Part shown: one piece after another, positions 1-11,924 of the stretch
Layout: every line of letters begins with the position of its first letter
Position numbering within the stretch: position 1 is the stretch's first letter
From: Juglans regia
Taxonomy: Eukaryota > Streptophyta > Magnoliopsida > Fagales > Juglandaceae
Direction of reading: 5' to 3'
Assembly (NCBI RefSeq): GCF_001411555.2
Contig: NC_049907.1
Coordinates: 10,348,622 to 10,412,621 of the forward strand
DNA length: 64,000 nucleotides
The notes under the pieces: model-generated
The model's database searches: none
What the model was told of the DNA's origin: nothing
The model's input: the letters and a program-made list of their open reading frames with translations, nothing else
Program-made: the position numbers and the translations under genes

Positions 1-172
1 GATTGTATCTGATCGAATGCTCTGAATCCCGCAGTTTTTCGTTTTTGGTGGCCAAACACAGCCTCCATGGTTGGAGATCGCAGCAGGCAACCTGCATTAT
101 TATTCCCCCATTTTTGGCCTGGTTCTTTCGTCTGAGAATTAATGTTCAGGAACTGCAGGTAGGGTTAATTTA

Positions 173-230
<58 letters not shown>

Positions 231-2560
231 TTTTGTATAATAAGTCCGATAATTGCATTGGCCGCCTGTGGAGGACATAGATATGTTATGAAAGAATTCA
301 ATCGACTCCGATCGAGTACGGTTCTCTGTGATTCAACGTGCGTCTATCCGTTGAATCCATTTTCATAAAGATTTGGAATTTTAACCAGAGCAGTACTCTT
401 CTTTTCTCCTTTATGTATATGTTCTTTCAAGCTTTCTTCGATGGACGAGTACACAACTTTTACACGGAAATGACTTTTTCCAATTATAACTTTTGTTTTT
501 TTTGTTTTTAAAAAAAATATTTACAATTATAAATTATACAACTATCACGTAATTAATTTTAAAAAAATTAATAAAATATAAAATACATATAAAAAAAATT
601 AATTTTTTAATAATAAATTCCGATCATTTTTTTTCCAAAACGATTGCCAGTTGAATGTAAAATTACTATTTTTTTTAAACAATCTTTTGATCTGGAGTTT
701 ATTCATCTTCTTTTATATTATTTGTGAAATATTTTAAATAATTTTTTTTATTAAGCAGTTTTTTAGAAACAATTATATAAGAAAATTGACAAATTTAGGT
801 GATAAGCTATCTCAAGCTATATAATATGCCAATGCCTAAAGAATTTTTTTTAATTGAACAAAGTATTTTTCTGGATTAAAAGTCGTTTAAAATTTATATA
901 ATTATTCCTATTTTTTCATAGGAAAAAATGAATTTTGAAAAAAAAAATCTAATTTTCAGGTAATTATAAATGGCCGTAAAAGCCATGGGATTACGTACAT
1001 GATTATAATCTGAGTACTCCACATGGCACACATGCAAGTGGGTCAAAATTTTAGTGGATCCCAACCATAACTGCATGTTAAACCCCTGATAATGATGATA
1101 TCATTCTTCCTCGTTCTTTATTTCTTGTTTTTGTCTCATCAAATTAAATAAGATGGCATCAGCTTACTTTGCATTGGAATCTACCTTTTCAAGTTTTTTT
1201 TTTTTTTTGGTTTGTTGGTTGGTTGGTTTACCACAATGTCGGTTCTAAGCAAAGACCTGATCAATATTGAATTCTCGACACTTCCGATGTACGTACGCAC
1301 GCGTGGCAATGAATATTACTTATTCCAAGCTAACAAACAGTTCGTGTCCGTAAATTTTAAGGAAAAAATTATGCCAATGGATTTACCTAATTAACAGGCT
1401 AAGAATTCGAGGGTTTGATGCTTTCTTGACTGATATTGTGCGCGTTTTGGATTTTATCTGTTGGTTAAAATACTCTTGAAAATTAGTAACGGAGAAATTA
1501 ATAGAGAGCATGGAACTCAAAACTCTTTGCAAAACTCGTTCATGAATTTTGCTTCACCGTATTTTAAAATCTCTTCCTAGGACGTGTAAGTCACGCAGTA
1601 TTCTATTTAAAAAATAAAAATATTTTAGTCATAAAAAGTAAATCCAGAAACTGATATAGATTGATATGATACGTTAAATTATAAAATTACTTTTATTATA
1701 AAATAAATCTAACAGATTTCATGAAACTACATCAGGTTTGTTTTGTATAATCTCTTTGTATCTGCAACAGTTCTCAATGTACGATATTTACATTCTTAAA
1801 ACTGTATCTAATATTACTTAACGAAAAAAAAAAAAAAAAAACCCGTTATGTTTAAATAGATTAACAGATCGTGGCACTTCGATCTTCTGATGTTTGGCTG
1901 AATTACAACCTAGGAAGTATATATGTAAGATTATGGTGAGCTGCATGCATGCATGTTGCATTGGGGTCGAATAATAACACGGCAAAAGATCATTTTGAGG
2001 AGGAAGTAGCTGAAATGAATAGTAATATTGAATTTAACGACGATGATATCCATGATACATGGCATGTGCTGTTCAGTATTGGCATAAAAGTTGCATTCAT
2101 TGGGACGTCAAAATTAAAAGTACGTACGTAGTAGTAGTAGGTATATAACTGACATACATGTGGAGAAATAAATTTTTTGTAAATTTTTCTTTTAAGTACA
2201 AATAGTATTTTTCTAAATTAAGATTAAAGAATTATGCAGCTAGCTAGGAGTTTGTAGTTGCATTAATCACTTTCATCTGTGTCCACCTTGTAATTATAAT
2301 GTACAGAGTCCAACTTTGTTGGTAAACTGACTTGTTGCAAATTTTGACATTTAATGTTCTCATTCATGTTTCTCTCGTTGTTATCAAGGGATGCGTAGTT
2401 CCCTATACTGTCCTTATAAGGACCATCGCCTTAAGTCCCATCTGCTTTCAAGAACACCACCAAAAATAAATGAAAAAAATCCGAAGGATTTTTGAGTTCT
2501 CTGCTGAACTCCTCCCCCTTTGTGGCTGCAGGATCGTTTGCAATATTATTCTGAAAGAGT
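1..2560. other. Gene-poor 5' spacer and lipase upstream region
   Basis: No coding exon is recognisable. The stretch holds a long CT run followed by CA near 176-230, AT-rich low-complexity sequence at 480-780, and a poly-A run near 1824. The 540-640 part (runs such as AAAAAAATTAATTTTTTAAT) resembles the cores of the fold-back MITEs seen later in the window. The last 250 bases are the likely promoter and 5' leader of the lipase gene; a CTTATAAGG box near 2412 is a possible TATA element, but the transcription start cannot be placed from sequence alone. Confidence 0.5.
176..230. repeat. Compound (CT)n(CA)n microsatellite
   Basis: An uninterrupted CT dinucleotide run of over 40 bases passes directly into a CA run. 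It makes a + strand open frame read Leu-Ser repeats, which is why that frame was not called a gene. Confidence 0.95.
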
Positions 2561-2674
2561 TTGATGACATTAATTCAGTCCATCCGGCCAAGTGGTAAAG
2601 ATCAAAGCTTCTGCACCAGCAAGAATTCTGCTACCATTAATCTGCAGAAAGATATATATTCAATTCTACAAGCC

Positions 2675-5253
2675 ATGGCATGCACCTCATTGACTATTCC
2701 AACGTCTCCAAGGGTTGCTGCAGCCTCGGAAGACATGTTCTTCAAAGAGCACATGAGGGGCCTTCGCCGCTCACGCTCTAGCAAGGACCTTCGCAATGGA
2801 GCCTGCATCCGAAGATCCTACTCTGATAACCACTTTTTTCACTCCAACAATCGCATCCAAGCCACTGCTACACAACCAAAACTCAAGAGCAGTCGTTCTA
2901 TGGGAATTTTCCCATTATTTCAATTGCCTAGTACCATCTTCCCAAGCTCCGTTCGATCATTTTTGTTTGATCCGGAGACAAGTAAGGACATGAATGTAGT
3001 GGAAAAGGATATGAATATAATGGAGGACTCAGTGGAGTGTGGTGAAGGAGAGGCCGGGATAAAGAGATCGAATTGGATGGAGAGGTTACTGGAAATAAGA
3101 AGTCATTGGAGAAATCGGCAGCATAATGAGGGTGAGGATGAAGATGTGACTGGTGAAGAGTGTGACATTGGTGAGTGTGATTGTGGCGGAGATGAAGGCG
3201 GTTGTGCCGTCGATTATAGTTCAGAAGACGAAGGCCGAGGAGGAGTCAGATATAATCGTGAATCATTCTCGAGACTTCTGGCTCGAGTGCCATGGTCTGA
3301 TACAAAGCTGTTTTCTCAGTTTGCGTTTTTGTGCAACATGGCTTATGTGATACCAGAGATCAAGGTACCTTATTCTGCTTCTTTCAGATGGGGTTTCTTC
3401 AATTTTTGTTAATTGCTTCGATTGTTTTTCATATATATATATATATAGTCAAGTATGGTTCGTATAAAGAAATAACTTGATCCCACTGATCTATGCAGGC
3501 AAAAGATCTGAGAAAATATTATGGCCTGCATTTCGTCACATCTTCATTGGAGAAGAAAGCAGAGGCAGCCGCAATTAAAGCAAAACTTGATGAGGATTCC
3601 TCTGCCATACCCCAAGCTGCCTCAGAAGCAGCAAGTGAATTCAGTTCTGAGAAAGATGTGGCCTCTGAGAAGAAGTGTCCTATCCACCGATCTGTTGCTT
3701 ATGAGATTGCGGCATCAGCCGCTTCTTATGTCCAATCTCGTACAAAGAGTCTTTTGTCCCTTGGTTCTGAATCACAGGAGGAGGGTGATGACGAGGAGTC
3801 AACCAGAGGCCAGCCACAAGAGGACGGAGAAATTTCACCCCGATTATATAAGCCAGAAATGGCTGCTTGCATGGCTGCTTCAACAATGACAGCAGTGGTT
3901 GCAGCTGGAGAGAGGGAAAAACAGGAGGCAGCAAAGGATCTTCAGTCACTCCATTCATCACCTTGTGAATGGTTTATTTGTGATGATTTAAGCACGTACA
4001 CTCGCTGCTTTGTGATTCAGGTAATTCCTTCTTCAGCCATTCATCACAGAAGAACAATAGGCCATTGATTTTCTATTTTTATAACTACTGAATCCGACAA
4101 TGAAGACTTTTTTCTTGTGAATTGCAGGGATCAGACTCCTTGGCTTCTTGGCAGGCAAACCTTTTCTTTGAACCAACCAAATTTGAGGTAACAATCTCCT
4201 CCACTCAGTTTATTAATTCGTGTACCATACATACAATGAGACACAACTGTGAATACCTGTACTGGCGGATACAGGGTACAGATGTGCTTGTTCATAGAGG
4301 AATTTATGAAGCTGCAAAGGGAATATATGAGCAATTCATGCCAGAAATAGTTGAGCACTTGAACAAATATGGGGAACGTGCAAAACTTCAATTTACTGGT
4401 CACTCTCTTGGGGGTAGTCTCTCTCTTTTGGTCAACTTGATGCTACTGACCAGGAAGGTTGTCAAGCCCTCCACTCTCCGACCAGTGGTCACTTTCGGCT
4501 CACCGTTTGTGTTCTGTGGAGGCGAAAACATACTTGATGAGCTGGGTTTGGATGAGAGCCACATTCACTGTGTGATGATGCACAGAGATATTGTTCCTAG
4601 AGCCTTTTCCTGCAACTACCCTAACCATGTTGCCACAGTCCTGAAGCGTTTAAATGGCGCCTTTCGCTCGCATTCTTGTTTGATAAAAAATGTAAGCATC
4701 ATCTTGATCATTCTCTATCATCTTTCCAGTTCAAATTCAAAATTAATAATCTTGGAATTGTTTAAATGTTGAATTTGGAGCTTTGAATTTTTGGTTTTCT
4801 CACTGACATTTTCCCTATTCCATGTTTATGCAGAAACTATTGTACTCTCCTCTGGGCAAACTATTCATTCTGCAACCTGATGAGAAGTCATCTCCTCCTC
4901 ACCCTTTACTCCCTCCAGGTAGTGCTCTATATGCCTTGGACAAGAATCAATGTGGATACTCTACAAATGCCCTTGCAGCCTTCCTAAATAGTCCCCACCC
5001 CCTAGAGACACTAAGCGATCCCACCGCCTACGGCTCAGACGGTACGATCCTCAGAGACCATGACTCGAGCAACTACCTGAAGGCTGTGAACGGGGTTTTA
5101 AGGCAACGTACAAAGATGGATGTTCGGAGAGTAATAGAACAGAAGAACCTACCGTGGCCGCTTTTGACTTCACCATCTCCACACACGTGGAATCACGACA
5201 GTGAATTGAACAACAGCAGTTTAGCAACCAAGGAGATAATGACTGGAGTTTGA
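2675..5253 (+). CDS. PLIP1: Plastid lipase, PLIP1-like (class 3 lipase), five exons
   Basis: Exons 2675-3364, 3499-4020, 4128-4187, 4275-4691 and 4834-5253; every intron is GT-AG and phase 0, giving 702 aa. The product closely resembles Arabidopsis PLIP1 (At3g61680), a thylakoid-associated phospholipase A1 that releases acyl groups from plastid phosphatidylglycerol for seed-oil synthesis. What is seen: a Ser/Arg-rich N-terminus suited to a plastid transit peptide; acidic low-complexity stretches (about 150-210); a conserved block around 210-260; and the lipase_3 core with GHSLGG (Ser468), the HRDIVPRAF block (Asp529) and RDHDS near the C-terminus (His639), a plausible Ser-Asp-His triad. Start: ATG 2675 is chosen because the protein then begins MACTS like PLIP1. 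An in-frame ATG at 2564 would add 37 residues with no homology that I recall. The family is usually about 650 aa, so length is normal. Confidence 0.93.
3425..3450. repeat. (TA)n microsatellite in lipase intron 1
   Basis: An AT dinucleotide run lies between exons 1 and 2 of the lipase gene. Confidence 0.85.
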
Positions 5254-5560
5254 TAAACACATTCACAGGGATGCCAACCCTTGTAAATAAACCAAGCAAA
5301 TCAGCAAATTGAATTGAGGAGTTTTACATGTTCTAATCGGTTTTGCATACATGTGTTCCTTGTAAATAGATAACATCCTACTCTAATTTCTGTATGTGTT
5401 ACTCATCTGTTTCATGTAAATGGCCAAATATATTACTTTTCAATGTAGCTTGTGTTGCTCAACATCGACAAACATTTACCAAAAACATTTGATATTTCTG
5501 AGAGAAACGTATCTGGGTATTACATGCTCACTCAAAGCTCCGTCATAACTTAGGCCAAAA
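5254..5560 (+). other. Lipase 3' UTR and convergent intergenic space
   Basis: This stretch follows the lipase stop. AATAAA-like signals (GTAAATAAACC near 5282) and TTGTAAAT motifs near 5360 and 5416 are plausible polyadenylation signals. The next gene is on the opposite strand and ends at 5740, so the two genes converge with under 500 bp between stop codons. Confidence 0.5.
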
Positions 5561-5739
5561 GAAAAAAAGGCGAAGGGAAATAATCAGTTGATTGAGAATT
5601 TGTGATAGGGTATGGAACATTGATGGGAAAAAACAAAAAGAGACCGATGAATGAACTTTCTCTCTCAACACTAACCAACAAACAAAGAAAAAGCTCATTT
5701 CAACAAGGTTACAAAGCAAGGATCACCATTGAGCAACCC

Positions 5740-7523
5740 TCATTTACTCTCTGCAGCCATCCTCTTGCGAATTTCGAGAGCTGTATTGAAAATCCCAAGC
5801 GTTGGCTTGTTGCAGACAAAGCATTTCTTGTTCTTCGCATGATGCTGAATATGAAAAGAACAAAATTTCAATTACACTACTGAATGAAGGAGAGAAGGGC
5901 AACTATGTAATCACAGGGACATATTTTAAAACGGTACTCTGTGATGCTCAAGCACAGAACCAAGGCAAAAAAGAAAAACACCAAAATGATGATATATCAT
6001 TAAGAGAGTTATTACAACAATGCAGTTTTACTCAAAGGTTCAGTATCAGCAGTTGCCTAATCAATTTTGCTAGAGCTTCATAATAAAAGATTTTATGGCA
6101 TCAGTTTAGCTGTTGATCCTGGGATTCTAAGCCCAAAAAAGATTTGTTGAACCCAACAAACACTTAGATCACATGCCTGAAGTTGCAGACTTGACATTCT
6201 GCAGAACAAGGCTAGTCTAAACTTCACAAGCAATTGGCTCAGAATTGAAACCCCAAAGAAACTAACAAAACCCAAATTACACCCTCCAATAAAAACTATC
6301 AATTACAGAAGACACCTGTTTTTAAGTAATGCAATGAGAAATAAGTTGAAAAATCCAAAGCATAGAGTTATTCAGACAAACTTGACAACTATTATGTGTC
6401 TGATAAAAAAGAAACCCTAAGGCCATCTTTAAACCCACTTCTAGACGAGAAACGCTTCAAAACGGAGACACCTAAAATGTGGTTTTATCGGAAGCCAATA
6501 GAGAGATAACACGTAAGCCTTCCTCAATTGTTCATGTGGGGACGCATACAGGGTCATCCTCCGGAACGACTCTCCTTCCCGATTGAGTTTCTCTTTCTCT
6601 CTTCTTCCAAATCGATTTCCTCTCTCTCCTTCGGTAATTCCTCCCAAACGACTCTCCCTCTCTCACCTTCGTGCTACTCTCCCTCTCTCTCCATCCTTTG
6701 CGATGCCGAGGTTGCTCTCATCATCTTCTCCAATAGAGGAAAGTTGTACGAGCTTTGCAGCAGTTCAAGGTATTCACCAAAACAACAAAACCACTTTTGC
6801 ACCCTCCAAACCACAAAAGGCAATGTAAAACCATCAAAACTTCTTCCTTCTATTTTTATTATTCTATTTTCTAAGTCATATTTCTTTAATTTAGATCTCC
6901 AAGTTGATTTTTTGAAAGAGAAAAAAAAGGTGATTTTTTTTTGTGCTATAGTTTTTTGCCGTTTTAGTGAATTTCTCGACATTTTTAGCAGGTTGAGTTG
7001 CTTCGGTGTTTGTATTCCTATTAGATCTGCAACTGGAAACCCATAAAAAGAAGAACACTATTGGATTGACTCCATTTCGTGTTATCTTTGCTTTATCTTT
7101 GGGTTTTCAAAGTCTCTGCCTTCCATTTTTCTTTTGATCTTTCCCTTCTTTCGCTCCCACTTGTAAAACCTGCATTTTTCCTTTTGTGTTTTTCGTTTTG
7201 TTGAAGAAATCTGAGAAACATCCAATCTTAGTTTACTGTTTGGTATACACTGCTTTAAGTTTCTTTACAAGAAGTCGGAAGATGTGATTCAAGTTTCAAG
7301 TGTCTCAGAAAAAGATTGATCAAACTTAAAGTGTTTTTTCCCCTTCAGCGGCTTTAAGACTTTTCGTAAATTTTTTTCGTTCCTTTTCTACTCGTTTTTC
7401 TCCGAGAACCAAACAGAGAGAAGCTAAAATCTAGAATAGATCTTTTCTATTTCCGTTTCGCAATTTCTTAACCACATCCAAGTTATTAATAAACCATTTG
7501 TATGCCCTTTATTTACAGAACCG

Positions 7524-7554
<31 letters not shown>

Positions 7555-9264
7555 GATTCTCCATGTCAGGTGTTTTCTTGATCAGTACTCAGGTCATGAG
7601 AGGGAGCAGAGGTTTTCTCTTTCGACAGAGAGAGTGAGAGAGCAGAGAGAATCGAGAGGTAGAGGACGCAGATCTCCTGTTTACGCAGAGTGTAATTTGG
7701 TCATGTGCTCGCTTACGTGTCAGCTTTATACTGGTTTCCGATATTCTCACTTTATAGGAGTCTCCGTTCAGAAGTTATTCTCCTTCTAGACCTATGCAAA
7801 ATAGGTCTAACTGAAACCCAACATAAAACTTTAATAACAAATCATGAAACCCTAAATTTATCCTCAAACTTAACCAGCTCAACTTTTGTGTGTGAATGAA
7901 ACCCTTCTAATCAGCATTTTGCTGTGAAATTCACTCATTGAACTTGATTGCATCATTAATCTACATCATTCCTCAAATGGCAACTCTACTCATCTACAAG
8001 TTTAGTGGTGTACATAAGCATGCATGTGTGTGTTGGGGGACAGAAGCGGTAATAGAACTTCTTCACAATCCTATATTGTGTCATGTTTCATAAACCACAA
8101 TTTTGTATGGTAAGATTCTTCTTAAATTTGGAAGGTTGCCTAGCTTTTTGTTAATGATTCAATGTTTTTTCTTCTTTTAAGGAATAAAGCCATCTTAAAT
8201 CCACAAACAGTAAACCAATTATGCTCCAGAACCATAGATTGGTATAGATGAGGTACCTTTAATGCACAATGCTCACAGAAATAGTGCTTGCACTTGGTAA
8301 CAACAGGATCAACAAAAGGCTGCCTACAAATGAAACATGCAAACGGCAAAGAATCATCATCATCTTCCTCACCAGGATCTGCACCCCCATCATCCACGTC
8401 ATCTACTCCCAAAGCTAGATTTCTCTTCCTTGCTTTCTCTGCTTCCTCCCAATCCTTCTCCAACTGCCATCCAGACTTGTAATCCCCTCGATCATGCATA
8501 AACTTACATGAATCTCCATACCCACAGTAACCAGTCTCTTTGTAATCCTTACATATGTCCGGCTGATAATCAAATCTTGCTGAAACTCTTATGTGAGCAG
8601 AAGCCCTCAAAGGCCCATGTGCCCCACCTGCTTTCTCGCTGGCAACTGTTTGCTCTCTTCGGAACCCAGCCTTATAATCAGTATACCCATGGATCCCTTT
8701 ATAAAGCTTTTCATCCCCAGAGCTCTTTCCTTTCCGCTTCAAACCCTCATCTGCTTGCTTAAGAGCTTTCTCACGCAATGCACGAGCATCTCTTGAGAAC
8801 TCAGTCTCAGTTTCTAGCGTCGCTGTTGCTCTGCTATCATGTTCAACTTGAATTTCCTTTGAAGACTCAAACTGAAAAATTGGTGTCTCAGATTCCTTTT
8901 TTGCTTCAGCAGACGTTGATGTATTGTGCTTAGAGGATCCAGTAGAGAAGTACAGCTTACTCTCGGGCTTTAAGGTTTTCTTCTTGTTCTGTAAGAATGA
9001 GGTTTCCATTTTTGAATCCTCCTCTTCATCTTCAACAACTGTTCGCTTTCTGATGTTTTTGTTCCGTGATGGCTTCCTGAAGAAGTTGCAGACTGAAAAT
9101 ACAAAGGATTGGAAAAATTGCTGGAATAAAAATAGCCAATAGCCGCAAAAACAAAAGAGGAACAAGAAGATCCAATTCCTGAGGATGCAAACAAAGAGAA
9201 GAAACCACAAAAGAAAAGGACCTATACCGTGTTCAGGCTGTTGATTTTCACCCGGATCCGCCAT
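5740..9264 (-). CDS. CCCH + RING zinc-finger protein, RNF113A/CWC24-type
   Basis: Exons (transcription order) 9264-9228, 9092-8257 and 5844-5740 give 325 aa. The donor after codon 12 is phase 1; the second intron is phase 0. The protein has an acidic/basic N-terminal half with the motif CNFFRKP, a CCCH finger with ligands C193, C202, C208, H212 (spacing C-X8-C-X5-C-X3-H), then a RING finger C265, C268, C280, H282, C285, C288, C299, C302. This architecture is that of RNF113A and yeast Cwc24, spliceosome-associated proteins, and of plant 'zinc finger CCCH domain-containing protein 1' (At1g01350). A nuclear role in splicing and ubiquitin ligase activity is inferred from the family. The last exon (35 codons) supplies the final two RING cysteines and lies 2.4 kb away, so the open frame ending at 8140 is not the true C-terminus. 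A 5'-UTR acceptor at 9297 is plausible. Confidence 0.92.
6687..6769 (+). pseudogene. MADS-box exon-1 3'-end fragment inside an intron
   Basis: The + strand reads LSILC then [17 protein letters not shown] then LCSSS before a perfect AG|GTATTC donor. This is the C-terminal end of a plant MIKC MADS domain, closest in memory to SEPALLATA/AGL2-type proteins, where the first intron falls at this position. The DNA-binding N-terminal part of the MADS domain is missing: upstream sequence is CT-rich and not homologous. No K-box exon is recognisable downstream. It lies antisense in intron 2 of the CCCH/RING gene. Retention of the exon-intron boundary argues for DNA-level capture or an old duplication rather than retroposition. 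Confidence 0.8.
7524..7553. repeat. (CT)n microsatellite
   Basis: A CT run lies within intron 2 of the CCCH/RING gene, followed by purine-rich AGAGAG sequence at 7590-7670. Confidence 0.85.
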
Positions 9265-11090
9265 ATGAATAAAAGAAAAGGCAAAGATACGAAGTCCTGA
9301 AAAAGTGATCATGCACAATGTTATTCCCAAAATTAGTAATCCCTTCGAGAAAAAAATAACGCATGTATGTACAAAAGATCAGCAGATACTGCAAAACTGG
9401 CATCTACATAAAAGACCATAACCAACCAACAAAATATCCATCACATGCAGGTCTAAAACTTAATATTGAAGAAAGATTTTTCAACACACACAAGCATAAT
9501 AACATAAAATCAGGCTGTATTTTCTTTTCACATTGTGAACAGCAACGCCGCAGCATGTATTTCAAGGATTTTGTGGGATTGGCAGAGTGTTTCATAGAAG
9601 TCAGATTCTTCTACTACCTCTTGGCATAAAGAGTGAAATAGACTCTGCAGAAGACATGAAAACCCAACGAATCAAAAGCAATCAATGACCGAAACTTAGC
9701 ATTCTCATCAAATAACTTGTTCACTAATATCAAACAAAGCCCACAACAATTCATCAAAACCAAGATTCATATGAATACCATGTCATCTTTCGCCCCTAAT
9801 GAAGATCTCCATGATTGGACACAACCACCCCTTAAAAACACTTTGCATCCCTTAAGTTTGTCATGGGTTGCCATACCCAAGTACGTAGAACTCTAAATTG
9901 GTATTTTTTTAATGTTGACACATGGCTGCTACGAGATTCTTAGTGTTGTCATTCCCGTGTACTTGGGCTCTTCCCTAATGATCAATAAAATCTTGTTTAC
10001 CTATAAAAAAAAAGATCTTTAGGTGCTGATTGTTTTTATTCAATTAATCACCCGTTATGGAAGGCAGGTAGAAAAGATGTTCCAAATTGACTTCCATTAG
10101 GTCTTGCGTTCCATAGGAAAAGTATCTTAAACTGATTGTAAACCAGAGTTTTAGGACTAGAAGCCCTAAAAGCAGTGATCAAATATCTTCAGTTATGTTG
10201 GCCTCAAACTTTGGCATCAAACTCAGAATGAAAATCTATTTCAGAAACATCTTGCAGGCAACAATAATTGCAGGCAATTCAGTTTCTGATATTAAAGGAA
10301 CCGAGTCAAAAACTTCTAGTATACAAGCCAAAAAACAGTTTAGACTGTGCTCAGTACATAGAGCAGAAATGAGTAAATACCAAAATCTATTTAAGTCAGT
10401 AGATTTTATTACACATCTCACAGATTACGTTCATCTAATCAACACAGCATATTCCACAATCATAGTTTATACTCCTAGATAAATTTTTATTTGCCATACG
10501 GAGAACACAAATTGACCTAAAAAAGAAAAAAAAAATTGTTTATGTTTCATGCATACCCACAGATAATTAGAGGGAGAAAATTCAGAAATCTAATCATCAA
10601 AGCAACTAGATCCAACCCAAAATTCGTAGTCAGAAACTTCAAAAGAATGAACAAAGAAAGAAGGCTAGTCAAAGACCCATAGATCCATACCAACCAAAGT
10701 TCTAACACGGCAAATCCAATCAGAACGCAAAATTAGAATAACTAAAAAAAGAACAAAAAAACCACCAAATATGCCAAAAAAATTTATTTCTTCCTTGAGT
10801 TGCTGAAAATAAGGAATCAGAGGAAGAGAACAATACCGATTGAACCAGAAATTTCCAGGCATCAACGAGACCCTTCTTGAGCCAAACCGATAGAGAGGAA
10901 ATCGCACAATCCTGGGACAAGGAAAAAAGTAAGGAAACGGAAGAAAAACATAGCGGGGCGTGGTGCGGCTGGTTGCACAGCCATACATACGCACACAGAC
11001 ACTTGGTCCTCGGTGCGGCGATGCACACACAGAGGGGTGGGAGACAGAGCGAGAGAGAGAGAGATAGAGCACCTGGGCTCTCAACGATGA
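9265..11090 (-). other. Probable 5' UTR, leader intron and promoter of the CCCH/RING gene
   Basis: On the minus strand a strong acceptor (TTTTTCAG at 9297-9304) sits 32 bases upstream of the ATG, and a matching donor (TCG|GTATTG at 10837/10836) lies 1.5 kb further up, next to CT-rich leader-like sequence at 10840-11090. I infer a non-coding first exon ending at 10837. The 9297-10836 interval would be a leader intron; it carries a LINE 3' end at 9870-10012. Reading frames here carry no recognisable domain. Transcript data would be needed to fix the start. Confidence 0.5.
9870..10012 (+). mobile_element. 5'-truncated LINE 3' end with poly(A)
   Basis: The sequence GTGTACTTGGGC, then AATAAAATCTTGTTTACC, ending in a short A run, is typical of the 3' UTR of plant L1-type LINEs. 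A similar tail in opposite orientation occurs at 60434-60598. No target-site duplication was found with confidence, so the 5' limit is approximate. Confidence 0.6.
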
Positions 11091-11890
11091 AGGACTCCGA
11101 GCGTGAGAGAGTTAGTCTTCGTCGGTTCAGGCCGTGCGAGACAGGGAGATAGCGGGAGCTTGCTTCCGGCCGGAAGAACCGAGCGAGAGAGGCAGAGAGG
11201 AGCAGAGCTTGCTTGAAGGTGGAGGGACAGCGTGAGCGACGACGTTGATCTTCGGCAGTGTTGCAGGGACAGCGAGAGAGCGTTAAGGAGAAAGCAAAGC
11301 TATAGAGAGAAGGGTCCGGGCACGTGTGATTTTTTTTTTTTTTACAGAGAACAACTTTTAGAGCGTAGGGCTGTCAGGTTGAGAACTAGAGATTTTCATA
11401 AGGGCTTTAACTAAATTCGTGGCCCATAATACTGAATAAGAGCAATCTGGTTTGAATACGCAATCGTTTTGAAAGTATTTTAAATAACATGGAGTTCATA
11501 TATTCACAATACAATGTTTGACCAAATTCATAAATAATTCGAATAGTAGTTCACACCTTTTGGTTTCCTAAGATTATAGTTCGTTCAAACAGCTTTAATA
11601 ATATAAACCCAACAAGTAATTCGAGCAATATAAACCCAAAGTTGTAACTTGTACACACCATCCTTCATATTTGTTTGTAAGGAAAATGCTAGTGGAGTCC
11701 CTCAAAATTATTACTCAGAGTTTCTACTCAATCTCTTTTTATTTTTATTTTTTATTTTTTACTTAATGATTCAAGAAATGACTATTAATAAAATTGTGTA
11801 TTTTTTATTATTTTCTTAATGATTAAAGAGGTTAAAAAAATATTAAAAAAAATGAAAGAAAAAATAAATAAATTCGCACTCTTGTTTGTA

Positions 11891-11924
<34 letters not shown>

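Larger units (their letters stand above)
5845..8256 (-). other. Long intron 2 of the CCCH/RING gene
   Basis: The intron starts with GTACCT next to exon 2 and ends with a pyrimidine/CAG acceptor next to the exon that reads [14 protein letters not shown]. It interrupts the RING finger between C288 and C299. It contains a MADS-box exon fragment at 6687-6769, CT-rich leader-like sequence at 6580-6690, and a CT microsatellite near 7526-7552. Confidence 0.85.

Noticed and set aside
3..368. 121-codon + strand open frame at the window start
   Set aside because: It runs through the CT/CA microsatellite (Leu-Ser repeats) and shows no recognisable domain.
8140..8256. C-terminal extension of the CCCH/RING protein reading through 8257
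   Set aside because: A GTACCT donor follows HCALK and the distant exon at 5740-5844 restores the missing RING ligands and the conserved tail.
10665..11152. Open frames on both strands at 10.7-11.15 kb as genes
   Set aside because: GA/CT-rich leader-like sequence with no domains; better explained as 5' UTR and promoter of the CCCH/RING gene.
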